64,000 bases of DNA from Zygnema cylindricum (Eukaryota; Streptophyta; Zygnematophyceae; Zygnematales; Zygnemataceae), in contig JBBHKE010003007.1 of the NCBI GenBank assembly GCA_037447655.1, positions 1-64,000 of the forward strand, in the 5' to 3' direction. The first letter of the stretch is position 1. Each line of letters begins with the position of its first letter. The notes beneath the pieces are model-generated. The model saw nothing but the letters and a program-made list of their open reading frames with translations. It was not told the origin of the DNA and ran no database searches. Positions 54,691 to 64,000 of the stretch are shown here, in pieces. A program made the position numbers and the translations under genes.

Positions 54691-55900
54691 TTCTATCGGC
54701 TCCATTGCCCACAGAATTTGCAGATCCAAAAGAAGCTAATCTAGATAGTGTTGACTCCAAGTTGATATAAACCCAAATGAATGATCCCTTGACAATTAGA
54801 ACCCCAGTACACCTTCACCCTTGTGAAGAGAAGACCTTCTGTGTGCTCAGTTCCACCACAGAATGAAAAACTTGAATATGTGTTTTGGACAATATTCCCC
54901 ACTTTGACTTTCCCACTGAATAAGTGCCACCCTGGCACGCAAATACTCTGACCCACTACACCTTTGTGTATCTTGGACTCCCCTAAGTCTGCAGCAAAAA
55001 GAATCACTGAATTTGCTCACCCGAGCATTAAGTTATGGTTGGTCAAAGATGACCTTTATAGTTACAAGCTCTTTTAGAGAGAGGTACCTAAATATCACTA
55101 AGTCTTGGTCTGCCTACTCACGACTACCTACTTCTAAACCCTAGTCCAATAGGAACACTATATAGTACAAGAAGGTACGATAGGCGATGCACTTATTGTA
55201 CGGCCATTGTACGACATGGTCTACAAGGTGATATTTGCCAAATCGGGAGCCATGGTTCCTCCTCTCATCTTCTCCGGTGTCAAATAATGTGGCGCCACGT
55301 GGCACCGCGTGACGCTATCCCCAAAGGCCGCCGAAATTTTATTGCGGGTGACGGCTGTAATGGTGGACGTCCAATCAGTTGTATTTATACGACTTCGATT
55401 CGCTTCCATGCATAAATTGATTAATGCGCGTTTTCGTTAGTCTGCTGCGAATTAGTCCTTTAAATCAATATGTAAATATGCGTGAAACGTTGTACGTGTA
55501 ACGTTTCGTTAGTGACTTAATGGATATGACGTTGGTCTATGAAGCAGCCTAAAGACCGCGGTTCAAATCTGGTTGGCGGCAGTATTTTGCTAAAACTAGT
55601 AAAATACCTTCGAATTCATTCTGCCTCCTTCTAAATGATGCGGCAACCATGGCGTGCCTTTGGTCTTCTCTTTCTTTCTCTTTACATTCTAACTAAAATA
55701 TAGAAGTGAATTATTAATCACCTCTTTTCAACACTCTATTTATTTTTCCAATACAGACCTAGAAAATACATAAATTTCAACACAATGTGTGAATTGTTTT
55801 TTCAGTTTTGTTGTTGTTGTGTCACTTAGTTTCAGTTTTGTACCGTCCGCTTAGTTTAGCTTTGTTTCGTACCCTTATAGAAGTATTTAGTGCGTAGGAC
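54691..55900. mobile_element. LTR-C copy
   Basis: Homologous to 34320-35730 and partly to 24931-25150, with conserved blocks in the same order. No coding domain. A minus-strand open frame beginning MILFAADLG (54741-55007) has a counterpart in the 25 kb fragment but looks like chance openness in an LTR. Ends not fixed. Confidence 0.6.
55508..55581 (+). tRNA. tRNA-Arg-like sequence in LTR-C (degenerate)
   Basis: TTAATGGATATGACG resembles the D arm of plant tRNA-Arg; TTGGTCTATGAAGCAG resembles its anticodon arm with ATG in place of ACG; GCGGTTCAAATC is a good B box; the end is GGCGGCA. The acceptor stem pairs only partly and the anticodon arm is disrupted by an insertion. Not a working tRNA. 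Confidence 0.4.
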
Positions 55901-56056
55901 CTGGTACGGTGTACAATCAAATGTACGAATTAGTTTCGACGTAAATATGTTTTGTTAGGCGAGTTCGTTTGCACGTTTCAGCACCTTTTTTTCTGCAATG
56001 AGTTAGGGAAGTTAGTGGAAGATAAACTGCAACCATTAAGTCTTTTTGTGGAGTTT

Positions 56057-56694
56057 TATTGGAGGTGGATTGGCGGAAGCAATGAAATTATACACAAAAG
56101 AAAGATCAATGCATTGGAGAGAGAAATTGATTTGTATTTGGGATGATTTCATTAAGTGAGAAGCGTCACTTATATACAAAATACACAGTGGTAGTTACTG
56201 TGGAGTCTAAGCGCTCTTATTGTGCGATGTAACAAAAAGATCCTAGTTCAGATTGTAATTAATGTATTTGTGACTTTACCTAATTGACATTACGACTATA
56301 TTCTACCGTATATAGTCTACATTCTAATGTATTTAGTCTAAAGTCTAAAGGATTGACTTTAGGGCGGCAATGTACAAAGGTAATTAAGACCAAAAGTAAC
56401 AACGTAGAGTCAAGCGACAAAAAGCACGACTTGACGAACAAAATACAAAAGAGAATCAAAACAAAGAGAAATAAACATACGTAGGACAAAAGGAGAGACC
56501 GTCGCTCAAAGAACTTGTACGTAGAGCCAGAAGATTGGACCGACGCATGTAATAATAAGTACGAACAAGACCAAAAGAGAGTCGTTCAAAGAACTTGTAC
56601 ATAGGACGGCAAGAGTGGGACGTCACATAAAATGAAAGGTACACACGGGACCAAAAGTTACAAAAAGTCAACCGACGCTAAATGACCCTTAACA
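56057..56694 (-). repeat. copia-E 3' LTR
   Basis: Begins TGTTAAGGGTCATTTAGCG (minus strand) and ends CCTCCAATA. Its copy of the gag start codon is destroyed by a one-base insertion. Confidence 0.8.
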
Positions 56695-56746
56695 CCCCCC
56701 CTCAAGCTAAAACTAGGAAGTAGATTGAGATGAAAAAAAAGGAAAT

Positions 56747-57160
56747 TTAGCTGGGAGAAAAAAGAAGACGAAGGCCGGAGGAGAGGCTATGCTGCTCAAA
56801 GTGAGGGCGATGAAGAGCATTAGTGAGATAATCAACCACTAAGTCCGCACATTTCACATAAAGAAGGAGAGTGCCATCTTCGACCCGCTCCCAAAAGTAA
56901 TGATATTGAATGTCGATATGCTTCGTCCTATTGTGGTGAATAGGATTCCGGATTGAAACAAGGGCTCGTTGAGAATAAAAACAAATAGGGCTAGGAGCCA
57001 AAGGGGGAAATCCAAGATTGGAAAGCAGAGTACGAAGCCATACAACTTCATTGGCCGCGTGAAAAGCGGTCATATATTTCGCCTCGGTGCAGGAGCATGC
57101 GGTGATAGGCTGTTTTTTGCATGACCAAGAGATAAGACCATGGTTTAAGAAGAAACACAA
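56747..57160 (-). pseudogene. copia-E RNase H
   Basis: FFLNHGLISWSCKKQPITAC, CTEAKYMTAFHAANEVVWLR, HHNRTKHIDIQYHYFWERVE and LTNALHRPHFEQHSLSSGL. The usual CDNQ(A/G)A is FYSQRAL, so a catalytic Asp is missing. Confidence 0.88.
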
Positions 57161-57334
57161 ACTAGTGGTGGAACGGCGAGAAAGCTCAACTTGCTCCTAA
57201 TCTAAATCTGCAAAACCCGTGAGAGCACTAGAGCTAGAGGAAGAGTATTTGAGACCAAGAGTTTTAGTGCCCTGTAGAAAACAAAAGACACGTTTGGTTG
57301 TGGCAAGATGATCAAGCAAAGGACGTTGGAGGAT

Positions 57335-58124
57335 TTAACTAAGTTTAGTGACAGTTGTGGCAATGTTAAGGCGGGTGGCATGCATAGCGTACATAAGAGC
57401 CCCGACCATCGAGCGGTAAGTTGCATGGGGAGAGGGGGAGAGAAGGGAGTCAGTGGAAGGGAGGAGAGGGGCATTAGCATACAAAGAAGTGGAAAAGGAG
57501 GAGCGGTCTGCCAGGCCAAAGCGTTCCAAAAGATTAGAGATAAAGGTCTCTTGAGAGAGAGAGAGGGTGGGAGTCGAGCGATTACAAGAAACTTGTATGC
57601 CCAAATAATAAGCGAGCTCGCCTAGACCGACCATGTCAAAATTGGTCTGAAGGAGAGATTTGACAGTGGAGATTTCATAGAGAGAAGGACCAACAAGAAG
57701 GAGATCGTCAACAAAGATGGCAAAAATGATCAATGAGGTGCCAGAGCCACGAGAGTAAATGCTAAAATCGGCATCAATTCGGGTAAATCCTTCTTTCCGC
57801 ATAATGGCATCTATGGTATAGTTCCAGAACCCGGGGGCATTTCTTTAATCCATAGATTGTTTTAATGAGATGGCAAACCAGATGTTTAGATCCAAGGGAA
57901 ATATAGCCTTTAGGCTGATGCATGTAAATGTCCTCGTATAAGATCCCATTTAAGAAGGCATTTTTAACATCCATCTGATGAACATGGAAATCATGTTCAA
58001 CAGCTAAAGCAAGTAAAGTGCGGATAGATGTCAACTGGGCAACAAGAGCAAAGGTTTCAGTGAAATCTATACCTTTGATTTGGGAAAAGCCCTTTGCCAC
58101 CAAGTGAGCTTTGTATTTGTCCAC
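57335..58124 (-). pseudogene. copia-E reverse transcriptase
   Basis: VDKYKAHLVAKGFSQIKGID, HVHQMDVKNAFLNGILYEDI, IKTIYGLKKCPRVLE, a frame change near 57800, then IFVDDLLLVG (FVDD variant), GELAYYLGIQVSCN and YRSMVGALMYAMHATRLN. Confidence 0.9.
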
Positions 58125-58691
58125 GGATCCATCCGCTTTTTGTTTTACACAGAAGACCCATTTCGAACCGATTGCCTTTCTTCCAAGGGGAAGGGGAACA
58201 AGATTCCATGTTTTGTCGGAAAGTAAGGCATTGAATTCAGCATCAACGGCAGTTTTCCAAAGGGAGGCATCAGGTCGTTTTAGGGCAGCCTTGAGAGAGA
58301 GAGGGGCTGAAATAAGAGAGGCAGAGGCCCCAGCCGAGTAAGCGTAAGCTAGAGAGGCGTGGCCTATGGAAGTAATAAGCCGAGAGGGGGGAACTCTAGA
58401 GCGTGCGGGGTTTCGACGAGGTAAAGGAGAGGGGTCAGGAAGAAGGGAAGGCTCAGGATCGGGAAGTGAAGGCTCAAGAGGAGCAAAAGGCCCAAGAAGA
58501 GGTGAGTGGGAAAAAATTGTGGGAGAAAGATTGTCAAAAAGAGGATCACCTTGGGAAAGAGGGGGAGAGGAGGAATTATCTTCAGAATTTGTGACAGGAT
58601 GAAGAGGAAGGGCAACTGAGTGGCTGGCAGGAGTGATGGGAGCAGCCGGGAAAACAAAGGGGGTAGGAGAAGATGGAGGAGGAGGGAGACT

Positions 58692-60140
58692 TCAAGATGA
58701 TGAGGGGGAAAATATAGGAGGATTAAGAGGAGAGGGGTGGGAAGGGGTAAGGTAGGTGAATTCAGATGTGAAGAGATTGAAGGGGAAGGTTTGGGGGAAG
58801 AGGGTCATAGAGGGTGAGGGAAGGAAAGTCGGATAATGGGGGAAGAGGGGAAGGGAAGGGCATACGGAAAAGGTTTGGAGAAGTGGCGTTTCGTTGAAAC
58901 TTACTTCTCTTGTGGTGATGACGCGATGCTGAGAAGGACTCCAGATGCAGTACGCTTTGGAATTTGGAGCGTACCCAACGAAAATGCCACGAAATGCGCG
59001 AGCGCCCAATTTGCCGTCCGAGTGGAGGAGGTCTTTGTACCACGCTTCACAACCAAAGATTTTAAGGTGGCGTATATCTGGTTTGACAGAGGACCATGCT
59101 TCCATTGGAGTAGATTTTGGTAAAGCGTTAGTGGGACAAAGATTGCGTAAGTAATTTGCGCAAACGACAGCCTCTGCCCAAAATTCATAAGGCAAATTCG
59201 CAAAGTACAGCATAGAGCGTGACATGTCATGTAATGTTCGGTTGTACCTTTCTGCAATGCCGTTTTGTTGTGGCGTCCGAGGCGCCGTTAAATGACGTGA
59301 GATTCCATGTTGCATGAGAAATTCAGAAAATTGGTTGGACAAAAATTCGCCACCGTTGTCACTACGCAAGACCTTGATGCGTTTGTTGTGAAAATTTTCT
59401 GCCAACGCTTTAAATTCCCGAAATCGGGCAAAAGCGTCAGATTTATGACAGATTGGATACACGTGTGAAAAACGAGTGGCGTGGTCAATGAAAGTGACAA
59501 AATAAAGGGATCCACTGTAACTACGCGTGCGCATGGGTCCACACACGTCCGTATGTACAAGTGCAAGTGGTTCAGTGATGACCGTAGTGCTAGTGGGAAA
59601 TGAGTGACGCGGCATTTTTCCTTGCACGCAACCGTGACAAAAATCCAAAGATTTGTTAGAAAATGAATTTAGTCCAGTTACAAGATTTGGCAAAGTACTC
59701 AAACTTTCGCTATTTAAATGCCCATATCTTAAATGCCAAAGTGGAAAACTTTCGACGCTAACACTTAAAGCAAATATCTTTGGCGTACTATACGATTGTA
59801 GGACGTACATAGAATCTCTTGCTACTCCAAAACCTACAGTATTGTTGTCTTTTCTATCATAAAAAGTTACTCTATCATTATTAAATTCAGCTTTTAAGCC
59901 GTCAGAAGTGGCGACTTTCACAGAAAATAAATTCCTAGCTAGACTAGGAACAAAGAGTACGTTCTGAATGTGAATAGACACATTAGGGACGTTGACGTTG
60001 CCAGAATGAGTAGCCAACAGAATGCGGTCGTCGCCTAAACGAATCTGCATAGGAGATGATAGAGAAGAAAGGTGAGTGAACCAATCAGATCGTGGTGAAA
60101 GGTGGTGACTTGCACCACTATCTATTAGCCAATCGACGAG
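58692..60140 (-). pseudogene. copia-E protease tail and integrase
   Basis: Just upstream of the long frame, WLIDSGASHHLSP (about 60100-60140) is the protease active site. The 452-residue frame has FVPSLARNLFSVKVA, WHLRYGHLNSESL with CHGCVQGK (integrase zinc domain), and the D-D-E core in LVHTDVCGPM, VLRSDNGGEFLSNQF and NGIAERYNRTL. KIFGCEAWYKD and FRGIFVGYAPNSKAYCIW follow. A Pro/Ser-rich linker leads to the RT. Best-preserved integrase in the window. Confidence 0.92.
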
Positions 60141-61308
60141 GTTTGAGATAGAAAAGCATACCCTTGTGGAAATTGAGTATCCGGAGTGACATAATTTGGG
60201 ATATGATGGGCAACATTGCCATATCCAAATTCTGGTGAGGGAGGGAGGACAAAAGGGGAAGCTACTGGAGTGGGAAAATTAGAGTGAAAATGTGGGGAGA
60301 AAGCGGTCGACCAATGGAGGTTAACGGGGTTTGAAGAGGCATAGTGCGCTGCGGCGTTAGAAGATTGTGGAAAGGATGGAGAAGGGGAATAATGGTGAGG
60401 ATAAGGAAAATTTGGAGGGAAAGAAATGTGTGGAGGGAGTGGGGGGGTGGGAAGAACTGGTGGGTTGACATGGGCAGCTTTGGCATTCCCTCCAAGTTTA
60501 GGGGGATTGGAAGCCTCGGCTGCTTTCTGCCTCGCCAATTTTTGACAGTCTTCAACGGAATGTCCTTTTGTTTTGCAGTAGGCGCAAAACAAACGCTGCA
60601 CCCCCTTAGAGTTAGTCTTCTGATTTTTGGCAATAAAGGCATTTGCATTAGAGAGATTTGGAGCAGAAAAAGAGAGAAGTTTTGTCTCTTCATGCAAAAG
60701 TTTGCTACAAAGTGAGTGAAAAGGAATGGATTGGTCTAGATTGTCAAACGAGGAAATGAAATGGGAAAAGGTTTCAGGGAGTCCTCCCAAAAGGGTTGAA
60801 GAGAGGTCCTCGTCGGAAAGATGCACGCCTATCATGGTGCATTTTCCGGCCGACAATTCGACGGTGCTAATCCAATCCTGCATAGATTCCGACGGCTTTT
60901 TCATGGAGTTAAAAAACGCTCGTTTTTGAATTCGGCGAGCGGCCCATCTGGTTTGAATGTAAGCTGCTTGAAGACGACTCCAAGCCTCGGCGGAAGAGGA
61001 GGCGCCGCGAATAAGACGAGTGCGCTGGTAGTAAGTGACATCACTAGACGAGCGTGCGCATCCTCGTCCTTTTGTTTCCATGTAGCTATTGCCAACTCTT
61101 TGGTAGCTTTTTCTGCTGGTGTATCAGTAGAGGAAAAGATAGGAGGTTTTGAAATTCCTATAAAATGGTCCCAAATCTTCTCGTGTTTGAAAAAATGCAT
61201 GGCTGAAAATGACCAATCATAAAAGTTTTGGCCATCAAACTTCTGGATACTATTAGAAGTGGCATGGCTAGGCCCATAACCTATTGGAGGTGGATTGGCG
61301 GAAGCCAT
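60125..61308 (-). pseudogene. copia-E gag, one frameshift
   Basis: Starts at 61308 inside the LTR (MASANPPPIGYGPSHATSNS). The gag domain is FDGQNFYDWSFSAMHFFKHE, then after a frameshift near 61010 AWSRLQAAYIQTRWAARRIQ, LLGGLPETFSHFISSFDNLD and the zinc knuckle CAYCKTKGHSVEDC. It ends in a long Pro-rich tail. Codons 9-12 overlap the primer-binding site. Confidence 0.88.
61271..61281 (-). other. copia-E primer-binding site (anticodon-arm type)
   Basis: GGTTATGGGCC directly follows the LTR end and matches the TR-GAG site, but is read in a different frame (G-Y-G-P). Confidence 0.7.
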
Positions 61309-61716
61309 GAAATTGTACACAAGAGAAAGATCAATGCATTGAAGAGAGGAATTGATTTGTATTTGGGATAATTTCATTAAGTGAGGAGAGTCACTTATAT
61401 ACAAAATATATAATGCTAATTACTGTGGAGTCTAAGGGCTCTACGGTGCGTTGTAACTAAGGAATCCTAGTCTAGATTCTAACAAATGTATGTAAGACAA
61501 AAGACTGGACCGTCGGCCAAAAGACTGGACCGACGGTCAAAGGACTTCTACGTAAAGGACTAGACCAACGAAAAAGTACAATTGACTGGACCGACGTATG
61601 GAAGTACGGATAGGACCAAAAGTGAGACGTCCGGATATGCCGGTCAACAAGACTTGACCGACGTAAGAAAACGTACGGACAAGACAAAAATATCCTACGC
61701 TAAATGTCCCGTAACA
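61282..61716 (-). repeat. copia-E 5' LTR
   Basis: 435 bp; starts TGTTACGGGACATTTAGCG and ends CCTCCAATA. Contains the gag start codon 26 bases before its end. Confidence 0.85.
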
Positions 61717-61825
61717 GCGGAAAACTTAGAGCGCGCCGAGAGAAGCGTGACGGGCGTCACTCCCAGGGGAAATAGGCGAAGGCATAAATATGCGACGAAG
61801 ACCATTATGATGTCACTGCGTTTTC

Positions 61826-62086
61826 ACAAACCGTGAAGTGCAAACGTCATAATGACGTGAAATTGTACGTTTGTCAGATTATGTATGTGTACCTAAAAAT
61901 CGGATAATTATGACGTAAAATTGTACGTTTGTCAGATTCTGTAAAGCGGATAATTATTACTGACAGAAACCTAAAATAGAGTTATTGATAAACTAGAGTA
62001 CAACTTTGTTTTGAAAAAACGGAAAAATCTACTTTGGAATGGATAACATTAATTATTTATTTACGATGATTACGATTCACGGTGTA
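61826..62086. mobile_element. MITE-1 copy f, decayed left end
   Basis: The right end TACGATTCACGGTG with flanking TA (62085-62086) matches MITE-1. The left end near 61828 is CACAAACCGTGAAGTGC, an altered terminus. The interior has CGTCATAATGACG and repeated AATTGTACGTTTGTCAGATT blocks, also seen near 943-985. Confidence 0.5.
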
Positions 62087-63241
62087 ATAAATCATAGTTC
62101 AAAAGTAGGCGTTTTTATGGTAGGCCTTTGGTAGACGCACACAACTTGGCACTAAACTCGCGTAGAGTAGGCATACTGTATGTGTGTGCGTTGTGCACAC
62201 TCATGTACGAGCGTACGAATCTGACGTATGATATTTAGTACAGCGGACGCCGACGGATGAAAGTTTTTAGCGAACTTACACGGCATAGGATGAAATTCCG
62301 CAGGAAAGAAAACCCGGAAAAAAGAAAAAGGGGGCCGGGCAACCAAACGAAATTTCTAATGAATGAACCACGGAAAAAAAGGGGTAGATTACAGACCCAG
62401 CAAACCGGCCACAAACTAAAAGCTTCCAAAGAAAGGGATACCGTTAAGGGTCAAGTTCCATCAGTCGTTTCTGTAATCGTACGGCCAACTCTACGGGCCG
62501 GGTTAATTGAGCCGATGTTCCATCACGAAGAGTATGTAGTCCACGTGTTATACATCGAGCGGCACCACGTAGGTTTTGACCGGATATTTAAACTCTTTTA
62601 AAAATCTTCACACCGACAAATTTCAATTCAAATCTTCAATTGCGTACCATGTACCTGAGTACCAAATCATGATACGACAAAACTTTTGTACTCTCTGCAA
62701 ACGCCAGTCTTTTACGCCAGCTCCTTGTTTAGGGTTTCTGTTTTCGAACATGACGAAAATCCTTTGCCGAAAATAGTGTGACGAAAGAAATTGCGCGACG
62801 AATGACCGTTTCAAGATTACTTTTTTAATTTTCAGTTGCATTTTGAAACGTACATACCATGTGCAAATTTCGTCAATTTTCGTTGGTTTTCCATCGTGAC
62901 ACGTAGTTTATTTGTCCAGCGTGTCACGATTATTTTTTTTCTGTATCTGCCAACCTACCTCTTACAGGTACGTTGGCAGAAACAGAGAAAAATGAAGCGA
63001 ACGCCTCGCGGATGAACATCTGACGGTCAATATTACCTCCAAGACCTTTGGAGAGTATTGGCAAGATTCTGTGTAATGTTGTTTCGCGTATAAATACAAA
63101 ATAAGCAGTACGAATTGGTACAGATAGTCAAGAATTTATGTAAACTACCCCACTTTTCGACTGATGGAACTTGACCCTAAGTCAACATCCCAACATTGCA
63201 TAAAATGTAAGGAAACACTATATGCGGTTTTCAAGTTATTT
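62087..63241. other. Non-coding, with one MULE-like MITE end
   Basis: ATAGTTCAAAAGTAGGCG at 62094 and about 30 following bases match the left end of the MITE at 63360. No matching right end was found, so this is a truncated copy. Small open frames here have no recognisable content. Confidence 0.5.
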
Positions 63242-63720
63242 AAACCGCCAGTCGCTATTAGCGTAATAAACACTAATTCGCTCCCGCATTTTTTTTCCCA
63301 ATTCTTAAATAACATATATTATTCTGTTCTTTCTTTTACGCCATTTAGGGTTTTTTTCCATAGTTCAAAAGTAGGCGTTTTTATGGTAGGCCTTTGGTCG
63401 GCGCCTTTATCGTAAGTTGTGTTATGGGCTTTTCATGTGATCTTATTAGATCGCTACTTTGATTAGAGACCGTCCGATAGTCTGAATCTGACGGTGTAAA
63501 TAATTTTTTTTGGTCCGAATGTTTTAATTGGTCTAATTTTTGGTTCGAATGTTTTAATTGGTCCCAATAGGTCCAAATACAATATGGGTCTTAAGGTCAT
63601 ATTGTATGTTTTGCATACAATATGCATATTGTATGGGCCTACTTTCACCTACTTTTGAACTATGTTTTTTTCCAATTAGCGAAAAAAATGAAAGTACGTT
63701 GTCTTTTAAATAGTGTGGTG
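63242..63720. mobile_element. MITE-1 copy e, interrupted
   Basis: The left end CCGCCAGTCGCTATTAGCG at about 63247 and a right part ending AAATAGTGTGGTGTA near 63720 are separated by the 304-bp MITE described next. Removing that insert joins TTTAGGGTTTTTTTCC to AATTAGCG, a typical MITE-1 interior. Confidence 0.6.
63360..63663. mobile_element. MULE-like MITE with 10-bp target duplication
   Basis: 304 bp. Begins ATAGTTCAAAAGTAGGCG and ends with the inverse CCTACTTTTGAACTAT. Flanked by GTTTTTTTCC on both sides (63350-63359 and 63664-63673), a perfect 10-bp duplication. A 9-10-bp duplication is the mark of Mutator-like elements. No transposase is encoded. Confidence 0.88.
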
Positions 63721-63861
63721 TACGGATAATGTGAGACTATACAAAATTGTACCTTTTTAAGTGAAAAAATATAATTAGTGAGTTTTAGTAGCCGCGGACG
63801 CCTAAGAATATACGCTCTAAAAAAGGGATGAAATCGAGTTGTCAAGAATGTCATTCACACC

Positions 63862-64000
63862 ATAGTTCAAAAGTAGGTGAAAGTAGGCCCATACAATATG
63901 CCTATTGTACGCAAAACATACAATATGACCTTAAGACCCATATTGTATTGGTCGCGAAATGAAAAAAACAAGTAACGGGGTTGAGTTCCACATTGGTCGA
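63862..64000. mobile_element. Second MULE-like MITE end, running off the window
   Basis: The first 90 bases (ATAGTTCAAAAGTAGGTG, then GTAGGCCCATACAATATG) are the near-perfect inverse of the right arm of the 63360-63663 element. The right part lies outside the window. Confidence 0.75.

Larger units (their letters stand above)
56057..61716 (-). mobile_element. copia-E, near-complete Ty1/copia element
   Basis: Two LTRs (5' 61282-61716, 435 bp; 3' 56057-56694, 638 bp) share TGTTA starts and CCAATA ends. Minus-strand interior order: gag, protease, integrase, RT, RNase H. The purine tract GAGGGGGGG precedes the 3' LTR. Frames are broken at a few points (gag near 61010, RT near 57800). The 3' LTR is longer because of extra GACCAAAAG/GACCGACG-type repeats. 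No target duplication is evident. Confidence 0.9.

Noticed and set aside
54741-55007. A small conserved protein beginning MILFA, also seen at 24991
   Set aside because: The similarity follows LTR-C homology on both sides of the frame, with no codon-biased conservation, so it is likely chance.

Overview
This looks like nuclear DNA of a streptophyte plant, an alga or early-diverging land plant rather than a seed plant. Evidence: intron-containing plant-type genes (a temperature-induced lipocalin, a plastid phosphoserine aminotransferase with transit peptide, a glyoxalase-fold protein, a plastid-like membrane protein); dense nested Ty1/copia and Ty3/gypsy elements; and a gypsy element carrying a cytosine-5 DNA methyltransferase, an arrangement reported for charophytes. 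The species cannot be named from the sequence alone. Composition is AT-rich with homopolymer runs, CT/GA microsatellites and many short inverted-repeat elements.

Layout. 1-4.7 kb: small MITE, decayed copia pol fragment (copia-A1), (TC)n satellite. 4.9-8.7 kb: minus-strand multi-exon gene for an unnamed membrane protein; its first intron holds a MITE and a complete 553-bp TRIM retroelement whose two LTRs each contain a full-length tRNA-like sequence. 9.8-11.2 kb: lipocalin gene, plus strand. 13.8-15.5 kb: three-exon glyoxalase-fold gene, minus strand, with purine-rich introns and a bZIP-type motif cluster upstream. 16.2-20 kb: LINE remnants and MITEs. 21.3-23.7 kb: phosphoserine aminotransferase, minus strand. 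24.2-29.2 kb: tandem repeat, LTR fragment and a LINE-like element with broken reading frames. 29.2-33 kb: AT-rich intergenic DNA with a 64-bp minisatellite and an isolated alpha/beta-hydrolase exon.

33.2-61.7 kb is a retrotransposon nest: copia-B (interrupted by an LTR of family C), copia-A2, a gag-only TR-GAG element, the methyltransferase-bearing gypsy element, copia-D gag, another family-C LTR, and a near-complete copia-E. 61.7-64 kb holds MITE debris, including a 304-bp MULE-like MITE with a perfect 10-bp target duplication.

How things fit together: the host genes are independent single loci. The TR-GAG shares LTR features with copia-A, its likely autonomous partner. In TR-GAG, copia-D and copia-E the gag start codon lies inside the LTR, and a primer-binding site matching the anticodon arm of initiator tRNA-Met lies inside the gag coding sequence. 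The strongest leads are the tRNA-bearing TRIM, the methyltransferase gypsy element and this half-tRNA priming layout.
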